A stretch of DNA of 64,000 nucleotides from Alphaproteobacteria bacterium (GTDB lineage: Bacteria > Pseudomonadota > Alphaproteobacteria > Sphingomonadales > Sphingomonadaceae). The notes under the pieces were generated by a model, which saw nothing but the letters and a program-made list of their open reading frames with translations, did no database searches and was not told where the DNA came from. The DNA is taken from contig JAHJIJ010000030.1 of NCBI GenBank assembly GCA_018823325.1, positions 1 to 64,000 on the forward strand, given 5' to 3'. Position numbers and translations under genes: made by a program. Shown piece by piece: positions 1-8,455 of the stretch; the first letter of the stretch is position 1; every line of letters begins with the position of its first letter.

Positions 1-333
1 CATACCTACCATGAAAATCCGTCGAACGTCCCAAAGGTCGCCACCTTGCCCCACGTTGCTCGCACGGTACATGTGCAGCGCGGAACGAACGGCCTCAGCG
101 ACTTCTTTCGCCGATTCGTACGTAGCGCCCCAGCACGAGACCTGCATGCGCACATGCTCAAGCCCGGTATCGCCCTCCATGTGGGGAAAGCGCTCCGTGC
201 TGATCCGCTCGTAGATCAGGAACGGCAACGAATCATTCTGGTTGGCGCGGCCCGGACGAATACGAGTCCCTACGTGCTGCGCAACCGGACCGTTATGTGC
301 CAGGATACTGTAGATAGCGCTCTCTACACTCAT
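1..333 (-). CDS. DUF3168-type phage tail-completion protein (partial, runs off the window)
   Basis: The reading frame opens with ATG at 333 and stays open to the window edge, so its 3' end is missing. It begins MSVESAIYSIL and continues with VAQHVGTRIRPGRANQN and LPFLIYERIS, the pattern of DUF3168/gp11-like proteins that complete the tail end of siphophages. Its ATG overlaps the stop codon of the gp10-like gene by one base (TAATG), which suggests coupled translation. The order gp10-like then DUF3168 is the usual one in HK97-type tail modules. The family call is by eye from a partial sequence; the prophage context is well supported by the neighbour. Confidence 0.72.
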   Translation of the reverse strand, partial: MSVESAIYSILAHNGPVAQHVGTRIRPGRANQNDSLPFLIYERISTERFPHMEGDTGLEHVRMQVSCWGATYESAKEVAEAVRSALHMYRASNVGQGGDLWDVRRIFMVGM

Positions 334-878
334 TAGACGCCCAACGATTTCTTCGCCGAGGAAGCAATTCCTTCCCACATTTTCTTACCGATCGCGTCAA
401 GCGTGGCCCTGACGTTTTCGTCAAAGGCCGGACGCAGAAATGGCTTGGGTCGCGCCCCGGGGTGCGCAACGGCCACTCCGCGTCGGCCGAGCCAGTTCGC
501 AATCTGATGCGCCGCAGTGCCGTGTTCAACGAGCCCGGCGTACTTCACCGGCCGGATATTGCCTTTCAATCCGGCCTTCCTGAACTCGCGCGCCTCTTTC
601 CCTTTCAGGAAAATGTACTTGTCGCCAGCGGCGTGGGCTACAAAATCTCTCCGTGGACCGATAACGACATACTCGCCACCACGATGGAATTTGCGATCCA
701 ACGAACGTTTCAGCGCACCAGTGCGCACCGGGACGTTTCGCTTGGCCGCTTTCAGCACAATGGTCGAGCCAGCGCGCAGGGTCTTTTTCTGCCACGCGAC
801 GGATTGCTTGTCGCTGGCGAGCACTTTCAGCGTTAGCAACAGGCTCGCATTTTCCAGATTGGCAGCAAACAGACTCAT
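333..878 (-). CDS. HK97 gp10-family phage protein
   Basis: A 181-residue protein of the HK97-gp10 family, which closes the tail end at the head-tail interface. The sequence shows the family hallmarks: AKRNVPVRTGALKRSL near residue 50, a basic central part, KYAGLVEHGT near 120, and the C-terminal signature KPFLRPAFDEN. I chose ATG 878 because a GAGG motif lies four bases upstream and because the ATG overlaps a stop codon in another frame (ATGA), as expected if a preceding phage gene ended here. The open frame continues upstream to 929, but those extra codons lie antisense to the hydrolase and are not phage-like. The gene is intact, but the module around it is cut at about position 900. Confidence 0.82.
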   Translation of the reverse strand: MSLFAANLENASLLLTLKVLASDKQSVAWQKKTLRAGSTIVLKAAKRNVPVRTGALKRSLDRKFHRGGEYVVIGPRRDFVAHAAGDKYIFLKGKEAREFRKAGLKGNIRPVKYAGLVEHGTAAHQIANWLGRRGVAVAHPGARPKPFLRPAFDENVRATLDAIGKKMWEGIASSAKKSLGV

Positions 879-899
879 ACGGCCTCGCGGCAGAACACC
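875..899 (-). pseudogene. possible 3' end of a phage head-closure gene, cut at the junction
   Basis: In the frame that overlaps the gp10 start codon (ATGA), the minus strand reads VFCREAV and then stop. A preceding head-tail adaptor gene would be expected to end in exactly this arrangement. Upstream of about position 900 the sequence instead reads, on the other strand, as hydrolase coding sequence, so only seven or eight codons remain. This is an inference from gene order and overlap and is too short for a homology claim. Confidence 0.3.
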
Positions 900-900
900 C

Positions 901-1911
901 AATCCGGTGCAGATCGATGCCGACGGCACCGTTCACGTGCCCGCCATGAGCGTGCCCGTCTCCAGCTTCCTCACCGATGAAGCCAAGAAATATCTCACCC
1001 AGCACCTGCACAACATGCAGGATCGGGAATCCAAGACGCTGCCTGAAAACGGCGTGCCCTTCTTCATGAAGCCCTACATGGCCTCGGCCAAGGCGATGTT
1101 CCCACTGGTCCGCGAGGAAACCACCATCGCGGGTGTCCCCGCCATCAGCTACACGCCGACACAGGGGGTCAAGCCGCAGAACCAGGAGCGCATCCTGCTC
1201 AATCTCCATGGCGGCGGCTTTGGCGGCTGCTACCCCGGCTGCGCGGAACTGGAGTCGATGCCGATCGCCTCGCTGGGCGGCTACAAGGTCATCACCATCG
1301 ATTATCGGCAGGCGCCGGAACATCGCTTCCCGGCGGCGAGCGAGGATGTCGCCAGCGTCTATCGGGAGCTGCTCAAGACCTACAAGCCAGCTGATATCGG
1401 CATCTATGGCTGTTCGGCAGGCGGAATGCTCGTCGGCATGGCCATGGCGTGGTTCGACAAGGAAGGCCTGCCCATGCCAGGCGCCGCCGGTGTCTTCTGC
1501 GCCGGCATGACGCTTGAAAAAGGCCCCGGCTTTGGCGGCGATGCGCATTACATGACTGCTGCCGTGGGCGAGGCGAACCCGCCCGCCGAACCGCCGCCGC
1601 CGCTCGGCAAGGGCCTGCCGCCGCTCCAGTATCTGGAGAATGTCGATGTGAAAGACCCGCTGGCGGCGCCAGCCAACTCGCCCGAGCTGCTCGCCAAGTT
1701 CCCGCCGACGCTGTTCATCACGGGCACGCGCGCGTTTGAACTCAGCTCGGCGGTCTACTCGCATGGCCAGATGATCAAGGCCGGCGCCGAGGCCGATCTG
1801 CATGTGTGGGACGGGCTGTTCCACGGCTTCTTCTACAACCCCGCCGTCCCGGAATCGCAGGACGCCTATAAGGTCATCATCGACTTCTTCGACGAGAAGC
1901 TCGGCCAGTAA
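901..1911 (+). pseudogene. 5'-truncated HSL-family alpha/beta hydrolase
   Basis: About 335 codons encode an alpha/beta hydrolase of the hormone-sensitive-lipase type. The oxyanion motif HGGGFGG, the nucleophile elbow GCSAGG and the late motif LFHGFFYN (catalytic His) are all present. Family-like sequence (VQIDADGTVHVP) already begins at about 904, upstream of the first usable ATG at 946. That ATG has no ribosome binding site, and everything before about 900 is phage sequence on the opposite strand. The native start and an export signal, which I would expect in this family, therefore seem to be lost. The usual acid position reads TRAFELS, with Ala where Asp is common; this may be a subfamily trait or decay. 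It could still be translated from ATG 946, but I treat it as a remnant. Confidence 0.7.
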
Positions 1912-1990
1912 GCTTAAGGGGGAGCCAGCCGCCCGCGTTCAGAAAACGGCGCGGGCGGTTTGGTTTAATGACACCCCTGCCCACCTTTTC

Positions 1991-2080
1991 TCCGTTCGGG
2001 CTGAGCTTGTCGAAGCCCTGTTCTTCTTTGGACGTGGCGCACAAGAAGTACAGCCCTTCGACAAGCTCAGGGCGAACGGA
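1991..2080. repeat. long inverted repeat (REP-like hairpin)
   Basis: Two arms of about 30 bases (1992-2020 and 2051-2080) are near-perfect inverted copies built on CTGAGCTTGTCGAAG. The pairing continues inward with one mismatch (CTGTTCTTCTT against AAGAAGTACAG), leaving a loop of about 10 bases. It lies between two convergent genes, where it could also end transcription. I recall this core as a dispersed intergenic repeat in sphingomonad genomes; copy number cannot be tested here. Confidence 0.75.
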
Positions 2081-2121
2081 TTTCGATTACTGGGCAATCG
2101 CTGACTGAGTGTTAGCAGCCC

Positions 2122-3801
2122 TCAATAAGCCACCGGCGGCGGCCCAGCCTTCATATCCGCCCCAACCCAGTCGAACCGATCATCATAGCCCTCCGGAACC
2201 GGCGCCGGTGCGAAGCTGCTCGCGGCATTGATGTCGCCCTTCCCGACATAGCGCGCCTGCACCGGAAAGGGATATGTCGGCCGCCGCCGCACGGTGCCGT
2301 CTTCCAGGATCGCCGCGCCCTCGACAGCACCCGGCGCCACCCCGCGCTCCACCCAATTCACCATCGGCCCCAGCAGATCATGTTGATAGCCGACATATCC
2401 ACCCGAGCAGTGATAGACGCCGGGGAACATATAGACACGCAGGAACGGATCGGTCCCAGCAAAGCCCCCCATTCTATCGCGCACGCGCTGATAATAATCG
2501 GGCAGCAGATACGAGCCCGCGGCATTGTCCGCCTCGCCCTGCCACATGATCAGCTTGCCCCCGCGCGCCTTGAAGGCCGAGAGATCAGGATTGCTCGCAT
2601 TGTAATAGCCGCCCTTCTCCATGAGGTCGGCCAGCGCCGCAGCATCCGGCTTCCAGCTGCGCCAGTCGAAATCCTGATTGGTCTCGCCATTGTAGATCAT
2701 GAACTTGATCTGGTTCGCGGCGAGCTGATAGCCATCGGCCACGAAGCTGCCCGGCCCGGTCCACAGCAACTCGGAGCCATAAGGCTCACCACCGAAGAAC
2801 AACCGCCTGCCCTGTGCATCGACCGGCCCCTCGTAGAGCCGCCGCATCGTCTCGGCCTGCTGCGCCGTCACGCAATCCGTGCTGTGCCCCGGCTTGCAGA
2901 CGAGCGTGCGCGGATCGAACTTGCAGCGGCGGGGATTGTCGATCTGACCGTCCTTCAACCCATCCAGACCATCGCAAGCGGCCATCACGGCCCGGTGCAG
3001 CAGCTGGGTCGACTGCGGCGTCAGGATCGGCTGGCCATCCGCACCGCGCGCCACCTGCGATTCATGAATGATGCGAACGACCCCCGGCGTGATCCACAGC
3101 GCCGGCGCTCCGGCACTGATCCCGTCGAAATCATCCGGGTAGCGCTGCGCCTCCATCATCGCCTCGCGCCCGCCATTGGAGCAGCCCATGAAGTAGGAAT
3201 AGGCCGGCTTCTGCCCATAGAAGCGCGCAATGATCTCCTTTACCACCCGCGCCGTCACATGGGAGGCGCGATAGGCGAAGTCCGCGCGAAGCTGCGGGGC
3301 GTAGGCCGCCCACAGCGTATCGCGCGCGTCCGGGCCGACATGCCCACTGTTGTTGAAGCTCACCGCGAAGGCGCCGCCGAACGCCGTCTCGTTGTTGCAG
3401 GAGGGCGAGACCGTCTCGTAGATCACGCCGCACGCGCCGCCGCATCCGCCCTGCAGATAGCGGCCGGTGTAGGTCTTTGTCGGCAGATGAAACTCGAACT
3501 GGATCTGCGGCGCGATCATGCCCTTGATGCGGCAGAACTCGATGCCGTTGGCGCGCGTCTCCACGGTGGCGCTGCTAATCCGCGCCGGCGCGCCCTCGAT
3601 GCTCAGCAAATCTTCGCCCGGCAGGGCATCGCACGCCATGACCGGCATCACCACCGCCCGCTCCGGCAGCGGCGTGAAGCGCACCGGTGGCATCGGCTGC
3701 TTGGCCGGCTGCGCGCGCAGGGGAACGTCCGCCATGCCGGCGATCATCAGCGCGGCACATGCAGCAATCGCGCCCAGCCGCTTCATCCAGCATCCCGTCA
3801 T
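2122..3801 (-). CDS. tannase/feruloyl esterase family protein, exported
   Basis: A 559-residue member of the tannase family, which hydrolyses ester bonds of phenolic acids. A signal peptide spans about residues 6-30 (hydrophobic core, then a RAQ-like cleavage region). The mature part shows the family Cys-Ser/Asp/His-Cys arrangement: nucleophile elbow GCSNGG, Asp in WQGEADN, and HC in GVYHCSGG. ATG 3801 is preceded by GGGGGAG with good spacing; the longer frame to 3858 has no such site. It is the last gene of a minus-strand run of three esterases, 28 bases after the carboxylesterase. The likely location is periplasm or outside the cell. Substrate is unknown; aryl or galloyl esters are typical of the family. 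Confidence 0.88.
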   Translation of the reverse strand: MTGCWMKRLGAIAACAALMIAGMADVPLRAQPAKQPMPPVRFTPLPERAVVMPVMACDALPGEDLLSIEGAPARISSATVETRANGIEFCRIKGMIAPQIQFEFHLPTKTYTGRYLQGGCGGACGVIYETVSPSCNNETAFGGAFAVSFNNSGHVGPDARDTLWAAYAPQLRADFAYRASHVTARVVKEIIARFYGQKPAYSYFMGCSNGGREAMMEAQRYPDDFDGISAGAPALWITPGVVRIIHESQVARGADGQPILTPQSTQLLHRAVMAACDGLDGLKDGQIDNPRRCKFDPRTLVCKPGHSTDCVTAQQAETMRRLYEGPVDAQGRRLFFGGEPYGSELLWTGPGSFVADGYQLAANQIKFMIYNGETNQDFDWRSWKPDAAALADLMEKGGYYNASNPDLSAFKARGGKLIMWQGEADNAAGSYLLPDYYQRVRDRMGGFAGTDPFLRVYMFPGVYHCSGGYVGYQHDLLGPMVNWVERGVAPGAVEGAAILEDGTVRRRPTYPFPVQARYVGKGDINAASSFAPAPVPEGYDDRFDWVGADMKAGPPPVAY

Positions 3802-3829
3802 GTTTGCTCCCCCCTCATGGCAACCGGCA

Positions 3830-5380
3830 TCAAGGTGCGGTCGCGCCGCTGTTCTCATGGTAATGCCGGTCGATCAGATCGAGCAGCACCGGCTCGCGTT
3901 CGCCAATGGGGGCCGCGCCTTCCGCGCTGAACCGCAGCGCGACATGCCCCGGCAGATCGTGGCTCGGCCAGCGCGGCAGGCCCTCGCCATTGGGATTGCC
4001 CGTGCGCGCAAAGTTCAGCCAGTAGCCGCTCAGCAGCCTGTGCATCATCTCTTCCTGCGGCTCCACGACCCGCCCGGCATTGCGGTAATTGCCGAACACA
4101 TAAGCCAGCTCTGCGCCATGATGCGCGATGCGCGGGCGCCCGGCGGGCTGCGGCGGCGCATAGTCGAAGACATAGCGATAGACCGGCGCGTCACCGGTCT
4201 TCGCCTGCAGGCCGGACCATGTCGCAGCAGTGAAATCGCCCCATTCGACATTGGTCAGCCGCCAGCGGGCATCGGTGGGGTCGGCCTGTCCATCCGCGCC
4301 AATGGCAGCGGCGATGGCTGGTGCAAGCGCGCCATATTCATCCCGCAACCCCGCGTTCAGCGCTTCCCGGCTGATCTCGGGTGGCCGCCCGAATTCCTGT
4401 GTGGTCGAGCCAATAATCATCGGCACGTCATTCTGTTCTCCGGCCAGATAGATGTCGCGCACACTGCGGGGCAGCAGCCAGCCGTCCACATTCGGCTCGT
4501 ATTTCTGGTCATCCGGGATCAGCAGCTTCTCGACCGATAGCTTGCGGAGCGCGGCAAGGCTCGTCACGCCACGCTCCGCCATGAACGCCTTGCCCAGCGC
4601 CTCGGCCTCGCGCAGCGGCAAGGCGGCGCGCACGCCGAAGGACGAGCCGGATTCGCCAATGGCCTTGGCAAACAGCCCTTTCGCCAGCGGCGATGCAGTC
4701 AGGATATTCACTGTTTCCGAGCCGGAGGACTGGCCGAACAGCGTCACATTCTCCGGATCGCCGCCGAACGCCGCGATGTTGTCTTTCACCCAGCGCAGCG
4801 CCGCAACGGCATCGAGGATGCCGTAATTGCCCGAGGCGCCAGGGCCGGACTCCGCGCTCAGCTCCGGGGTGGCGAGAAAGCCCAGCGCGCCCACCCGATA
4901 GCCGAAGCTGACCAGCACGACACCCTGCTGCGCCAGCGCGCGCCCATCAAATATGGGCAGCGCCGTCGATCCGCCGCGAAAGCCGCCGCCATAGATCCAC
5001 ACCATCACCGGGCGCTTGGCCTGTGCGCCGATCTCCGGCGTCCAGACGTTGAGATAAAGGCAATCCTCGGACGTGTCCTTGCGCGCCGGGAGACCACCGG
5101 GGCAAGCGGGAGCGAACGCTGTCGCGGCGCGCGGGCGTGTCCAGTCGGATGGCGCGGCAGGCGGCCGCCAGCGCAGATCGCCGGTCGGCGCAGCGGCGTA
5201 AGGCACGCCCTTGAAGGCAATCACCCCATCCTCACGCGCCCCGATGACGGGGCCATGCGCCGTGTCAGCGCGCGGCTGCTCCGTCTGCGCCAGCGCGGGG
5301 GCAAACATAATCGCGCTTGCGACCAGCAAAGCTGACGACAGTCGGCTCTTACCCCCCCTTCTTATCCGGCGGTCAGCCAT
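3830..5380 (-). CDS. carboxylesterase type B
   Basis: A 516-residue carboxylesterase type B with an N-terminal signal peptide (basic RRIRRGGK, hydrophobic stretch, ALAQ). Family motifs occur in order: FKGVPYAAAP, EDCLYLNVW, oxyanion YGGGFRGG, nucleophile GQSSGS, acidic region STTQEFG and the late His in HHGAELAYVF. The elbow has Gln before Ser, where Glu is usual in the family. ATG 5380 overlaps the end of the upstream lipoprotein esterase by eight bases, which points to one mRNA and coupled translation. Such enzymes hydrolyse carboxylic esters in the periplasm. The broad family is certain; the substrate cannot be read from the sequence. Confidence 0.9.
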   Translation of the reverse strand: MADRRIRRGGKSRLSSALLVASAIMFAPALAQTEQPRADTAHGPVIGAREDGVIAFKGVPYAAAPTGDLRWRPPAAPSDWTRPRAATAFAPACPGGLPARKDTSEDCLYLNVWTPEIGAQAKRPVMVWIYGGGFRGGSTALPIFDGRALAQQGVVLVSFGYRVGALGFLATPELSAESGPGASGNYGILDAVAALRWVKDNIAAFGGDPENVTLFGQSSGSETVNILTASPLAKGLFAKAIGESGSSFGVRAALPLREAEALGKAFMAERGVTSLAALRKLSVEKLLIPDDQKYEPNVDGWLLPRSVRDIYLAGEQNDVPMIIGSTTQEFGRPPEISREALNAGLRDEYGALAPAIAAAIGADGQADPTDARWRLTNVEWGDFTAATWSGLQAKTGDAPVYRYVFDYAPPQPAGRPRIAHHGAELAYVFGNYRNAGRVVEPQEEMMHRLLSGYWLNFARTGNPNGEGLPRWPSHDLPGHVALRFSAEGAAPIGEREPVLLDLIDRHYHENSGATAP

Positions 5381-6278
5381 TGCGCTGCGCCTCACCCGAG
5401 CAATCCTGCCCCGCAAAGAAATCCAGCGTCTGCGGGAGATAGCGAATCCACGCATCGCCATGTGTGCCTTCCGGGATCAGCTCCATCCGCGCATCGATCC
5501 CGGCGGTCTTCATCCGCTCCGTCAGCAACTGCGTGTCGGATGCCTTGGCCCGGTCGTCCTGCCCGCCATGGACCAGCAGTACGCCGGAAATGGGCTTCAA
5601 CCGCTCGACCGGATAGTCCGGCCAGGGCGGTCCACCGCTTGCCGAAATCGCGCACCAGCGCTCCGGCTCGGTCCGCGCGAAGTGCAGCACGCCGGTCATC
5701 CCCATAGAATTGCCCATCAGATACACACGGCGCGGATCGATATTGTAATCCGCCATGGCCTTGCCGAGCACGTTGCGCACGTCCGCCTCCGCCAGCGCGG
5801 ATTCTTCCTGCGGTGTCATGGCCGGCGCTTCACCGGCCCGGGGAAGCACCGAGGGTAGCTGCAGATTGGCACCATAATCCGCCATGCCATTATAGCCATT
5901 GGGTGAAACGACGACGAAGCCATGCTTCTCCGCCTCACGCTGAAGCGCGCCACCGGCATCGTCAAAAGGGCTATCCGCCGTGCCGCCATAGCCGTGCAGC
6001 ACGAGCACCATTGGCCATTGCCGGTCCGCGCTCCAGCTGGATGGCAGATAGACCCGATAGGCGATTGTCTCGCCATCGGCTTCCGGCATGGCATAGCTGA
6101 GCTTGAGATCGCCGGTTGCTGCCGCTTCGTTTCCTGCCATCGCGCTGACGTTGGCTTGGCTATCGGGCGTCGCACCACTGCAGGCGGTGAGCATCAAAGC
6201 CAGCCCGCCCAATCCGAAGAGCGCCTTTCGGCTGCCCAGCGCGCGGGCCTTGTTTTCAAGCCTGCTCAACCGGTGCAT
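5373..6278 (-). CDS. lipoprotein esterase of the PHB-depolymerase/LpqC type
   Basis: A 301-residue alpha/beta hydrolase with a lipoprotein signal (LTACSG lipobox at about residues 30-35), so it is probably anchored to a membrane facing the periplasm. It shows VLVLHGYGG (oxyanion region), GNSMGM (nucleophile elbow), VHGGQDD (acid) and GTHGDAW (His). ATG 6278 is chosen over two upstream ATGs because GAGGAGAGG lies directly before it. It is the first gene of the three-esterase operon. A predicted GntR-type site lies 56 bases upstream in the divergent promoter shared with the MFS gene, so this operon may belong to the same regulon as the aromatic genes. Confidence 0.85.
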   Translation of the reverse strand: MHRLSRLENKARALGSRKALFGLGGLALMLTACSGATPDSQANVSAMAGNEAAATGDLKLSYAMPEADGETIAYRVYLPSSWSADRQWPMVLVLHGYGGTADSPFDDAGGALQREAEKHGFVVVSPNGYNGMADYGANLQLPSVLPRAGEAPAMTPQEESALAEADVRNVLGKAMADYNIDPRRVYLMGNSMGMTGVLHFARTEPERWCAISASGGPPWPDYPVERLKPISGVLLVHGGQDDRAKASDTQLLTERMKTAGIDARMELIPEGTHGDAWIRYLPQTLDFFAGQDCSGEAQRNG

Positions 6279-6333
6279 AAACCTCTCCTCGATCATCGAC
6301 TTGCAATCCATTGCGAATCATATTTATTTACTA

Positions 6334-6344
6334 TCGTATAACAA
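6334..6344. promoter_or_regulatory. predicted GntR/FCD operator between esterase operon and MFS gene
   Basis: TCGTATAACAA matches the TNGTNNNACNA pattern known for FadR-subfamily GntR regulators. It lies between divergent starts at 6278 and 6412. Related elements recur in other promoter regions up to 24.4 kb. Confidence 0.55.
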
Positions 6345-6411
6345 AGTGACTGCGGCACCACCCTTTCTTATGGTGAGATGAATCGGCGCTGACATGACAG
6401 GGAGAGAGGCC

Positions 6412-7740
6412 ATGCCCAATCGTTCGATTTCGCTCTGGGCATTCACGGCGGCACTCGCCGGCCTGCTGTTCGGCTTCGACACGGCCGTGATTTCCGGCGC
6501 GGAACTGGCGATCCAGCGCACCTGGTCGATGGGCAGCGCGATGCACGGCCTTGCCATTTCTTCGGCGCTGTGGGGCACGGTGGTCGGCGCGCTGTTCGGC
6601 GCCATTCCCAGTGATCGCTATGGCCGCAAGCCGACGCTGATCTGGATCGGCATTCTCTATCTGGTCTCCGCCATCGGCTCGGCGCTGGCTTGGGACCCCT
6701 GGTCCTTCATGGCCTTTCGCATCATCGGCGGCCTCGCGATCGGCGCGTCGTCCATCGCTGCGCCAGCCTACATTTCAGAGATCGCCCCGCCCGCCTGGCG
6801 CGGCCGCCTGGGCATCCTGTTCCAGACGATGATCGTGCTCGGCATCCTCGTCGCTTATGTCTCGAACGCCCTCATCAGCGGCGCGAGCCCTGCCGACTGG
6901 CGGATCATGCTGGCAATCCCGGCCATTCCGGCGGTGTTCTTCCTCGCCGCGACTTTCCTGCTGCCGGAGAGCCCGCGCTGGCTGCTGCTCCACAAGGGCA
7001 ATGAGGCAGAGGCCCGGCGCGTGCTCGCGATGGCCGGCGGTGACATCGAGGCGATCCGCGCCACGGCCGATCCTGCGGATGCGCGCCGCATGAAGCTCAG
7101 CCGCTTCTTCGACGGGCATCTGCGCCGCCCGATCATGCTCGCCTTCCTCGTGGCCTTCTTCAACCAGCTCTCGGGCATCAACGCGATCATCTATTATGCC
7201 CCGCGCATCTTCGGCCTCACCGGCGCGGAAGCAAGCGCAACGCTCTACGCCACGGTGGGCGTCGGCGTGGTCAATCTCGTCTTCACGCTCATCGGCATGG
7301 CGCTGATCGACAGTGCCGGGCGCAAGAAGCTGATGCTGATCGGCTCGCTCGGCTACATCGTCTCGCTCGCCATGGTCGCTTATGGCTTTGCCAGCACGCA
7401 ATATGCGCTGGTGCCGATCTTCATCTTCATGTTCATCGCGGCTCACGCCATCGGTCAGGGCGCGATCATCTGGGTCTATATCTCGGAGATTTTCCCGAAC
7501 GCCGCGCGCGCCACCGGGCAGGCGCTCGGCACCGGCACCCATTGGGTGCTGGCTGCCGCGCTCACGCTGGTGATGCCCGGCGTGCTTGCCACCGTCGCCC
7601 CCGTGTGGATCTTCGGCTTCTTCGCCGTCATGATGGTGCTGCAGCTGCTGTTCGTGCTGTTCATGATGGTCGAGACGCGCGGGCGCTCGCTGGAGGAACT
7701 GTCGGTGGATCTCGCCAGCGAACCCACCGTTCGGTCCTGA
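6412..7740 (+). CDS. MFS transporter, sugar-porter type
   Basis: A 442-residue, 12-segment major facilitator of the sugar-porter family. Visible signatures are LLFGFDTAVISGA in TM1, SDRYGRKP after TM2, PESPRWLL before the central loop, FFNQLSGINAIIYYAPRIF in TM7 and a final ETRGRSLEEL. It should sit in the inner membrane and import a sugar or a sugar-like or acidic solute by proton symport. ATG 6412 is preferred to ATG 6394 because GGGAGAGAGG precedes it. It is transcribed divergently from the esterase operon over a predicted GntR-type site. Placement next to esterases suggests uptake of a product they release, which is inference. Confidence 0.88.
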   Translation: MPNRSISLWAFTAALAGLLFGFDTAVISGAELAIQRTWSMGSAMHGLAISSALWGTVVGALFGAIPSDRYGRKPTLIWIGILYLVSAIGSALAWDPWSFMAFRIIGGLAIGASSIAAPAYISEIAPPAWRGRLGILFQTMIVLGILVAYVSNALISGASPADWRIMLAIPAIPAVFFLAATFLLPESPRWLLLHKGNEAEARRVLAMAGGDIEAIRATADPADARRMKLSRFFDGHLRRPIMLAFLVAFFNQLSGINAIIYYAPRIFGLTGAEASATLYATVGVGVVNLVFTLIGMALIDSAGRKKLMLIGSLGYIVSLAMVAYGFASTQYALVPIFIFMFIAAHAIGQGAIIWVYISEIFPNAARATGQALGTGTHWVLAAALTLVMPGVLATVAPVWIFGFFAVMMVLQLLFVLFMMVETRGRSLEELSVDLASEPTVRS

Positions 7741-7749
7741 CAGCGGGGC

Positions 7750-7893
7750 TTATTTCCCGATGAGACCGACAAACAGATAGAAGTTGTAGGCCTGCAGCGC
7801 GATCGCAAACCAGCCGAACGCGTAGAAGGCGATCCGCAGCCAGCGCCGGCTCCGGCGGCGGGCCTTGCGGGGGCTGTCAGTCTGGTCTGTCAT
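7750..7893 (-). CDS. small single-TM protein, partner of a DoxX-like protein
   Basis: A 47-residue protein with a strongly basic N-terminus (RKARRRSRRW) followed by one hydrophobic helix. I do not recognise a family. Its ATG overlaps the stop of the DoxX-like gene (ATGA), so the two are almost certainly made together. The same arrangement, a DoxX-like gene followed by a short single-TM protein, recurs at 14596-15267. The positive N-terminus suggests the N-terminus stays in the cytoplasm. Confidence 0.65.
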   Translation of the reverse strand: MTDQTDSPRKARRRSRRWLRIAFYAFGWFAIALQAYNFYLFVGLIGK

Positions 7894-8369
7894 TCCCCGG
7901 CCTCCTTCGGTGTCGCTTTCCAGGCGAGCATCGGGCGATAGTAATCGACGTAGCACCAGAGCAGCCACAGGTGCAGCAGCAGCACGCACAGGCCGCCGAT
8001 GATCATGTCGCCAATGGCATAGAGTGCCGCGTCGGTCGTGACCGTGCCCTGAAGCCAGCCCCACAGATCATCGAGAATGAGCGCATCGAGCATGAAGGTG
8101 CCGAACATGACCGGGAAAGCGGCCACCAGCATCAGCGGCACGCCCCGGTTGAAGATGAGCGATAGCCCCAACGCGATCTCAATCACTTTCGCCAACTGGA
8201 ACATCCAGCCAGTGCGGATCATCTCGATGATGACCATATGTTTGATGGGCGTGTCGAGCGGCATGTAGATGCTGGGCAGCGGCATGAAGCCGAAGAACCA
8301 GTTGAGGCCGCTCAACAGGCTGAAAATGCCGAGCAACATCCGGGCGGAGAAGACCATTCCCTTGAACAT
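7890..8369 (-). CDS. DoxX-like four-helix membrane protein (module copy 1)
   Basis: A 159-residue protein with about four membrane helices. The core (LLSGLNWFFGF, then KVIEIALGLSLIFNRGVPL) is clearly shared with the protein at 14596, and the overall plan resembles the DoxX/DUF4267-type small membrane proteins. ATG 8369 is the likely start because everything upstream in the frame is not membrane-like; GGAGAGG lies somewhat far upstream. It is divergent from the MBL-fold gene, and a palindrome at 8425-8437 lies between them. Function is unknown. Related DoxX proteins are linked to oxidative or redox membrane complexes, but that is not shown here. Confidence 0.7.
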   Translation of the reverse strand: MFKGMVFSARMLLGIFSLLSGLNWFFGFMPLPSIYMPLDTPIKHMVIIEMIRTGWMFQLAKVIEIALGLSLIFNRGVPLMLVAAFPVMFGTFMLDALILDDLWGWLQGTVTTDAALYAIGDMIIGGLCVLLLHLWLLWCYVDYYRPMLAWKATPKEAGE

Positions 8370-8424
8370 TCTGATACCGATCCTCTCCGGATTCGAGTTG
8401 ACAGCGCCCTTGTAACGCGCATGA

Positions 8425-8437
8425 ATTGCTAGGCAAT
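8425..8437. promoter_or_regulatory. palindrome between DoxX-like and MBL genes, variant GntR-type site
   Basis: ATTGCTAGGCAAT is a 13-bp palindrome (arms ATTGC/GCAAT around TAG). It has the spacing of the perfect site ATTGTTAGACAAT at 10931 but differs at one base in each arm, so it is a weaker match to TNGTNNNACNA. Confidence 0.45.
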
Positions 8438-8455
8438 CATGTATTAGGATTTCTG

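Noticed and set aside
526-1824. 432-codon open frame on the minus strand
   Set aside because: It is antisense to the hydrolase and phage frames; composition is Arg/His/Ala-rich without motifs, a shadow of high-GC codon use.
2380-3930. 516-codon open frame on the plus strand
   Set aside because: Antisense to the tannase gene, whose motifs and signal peptide are convincing; the frame has no recognisable domain.
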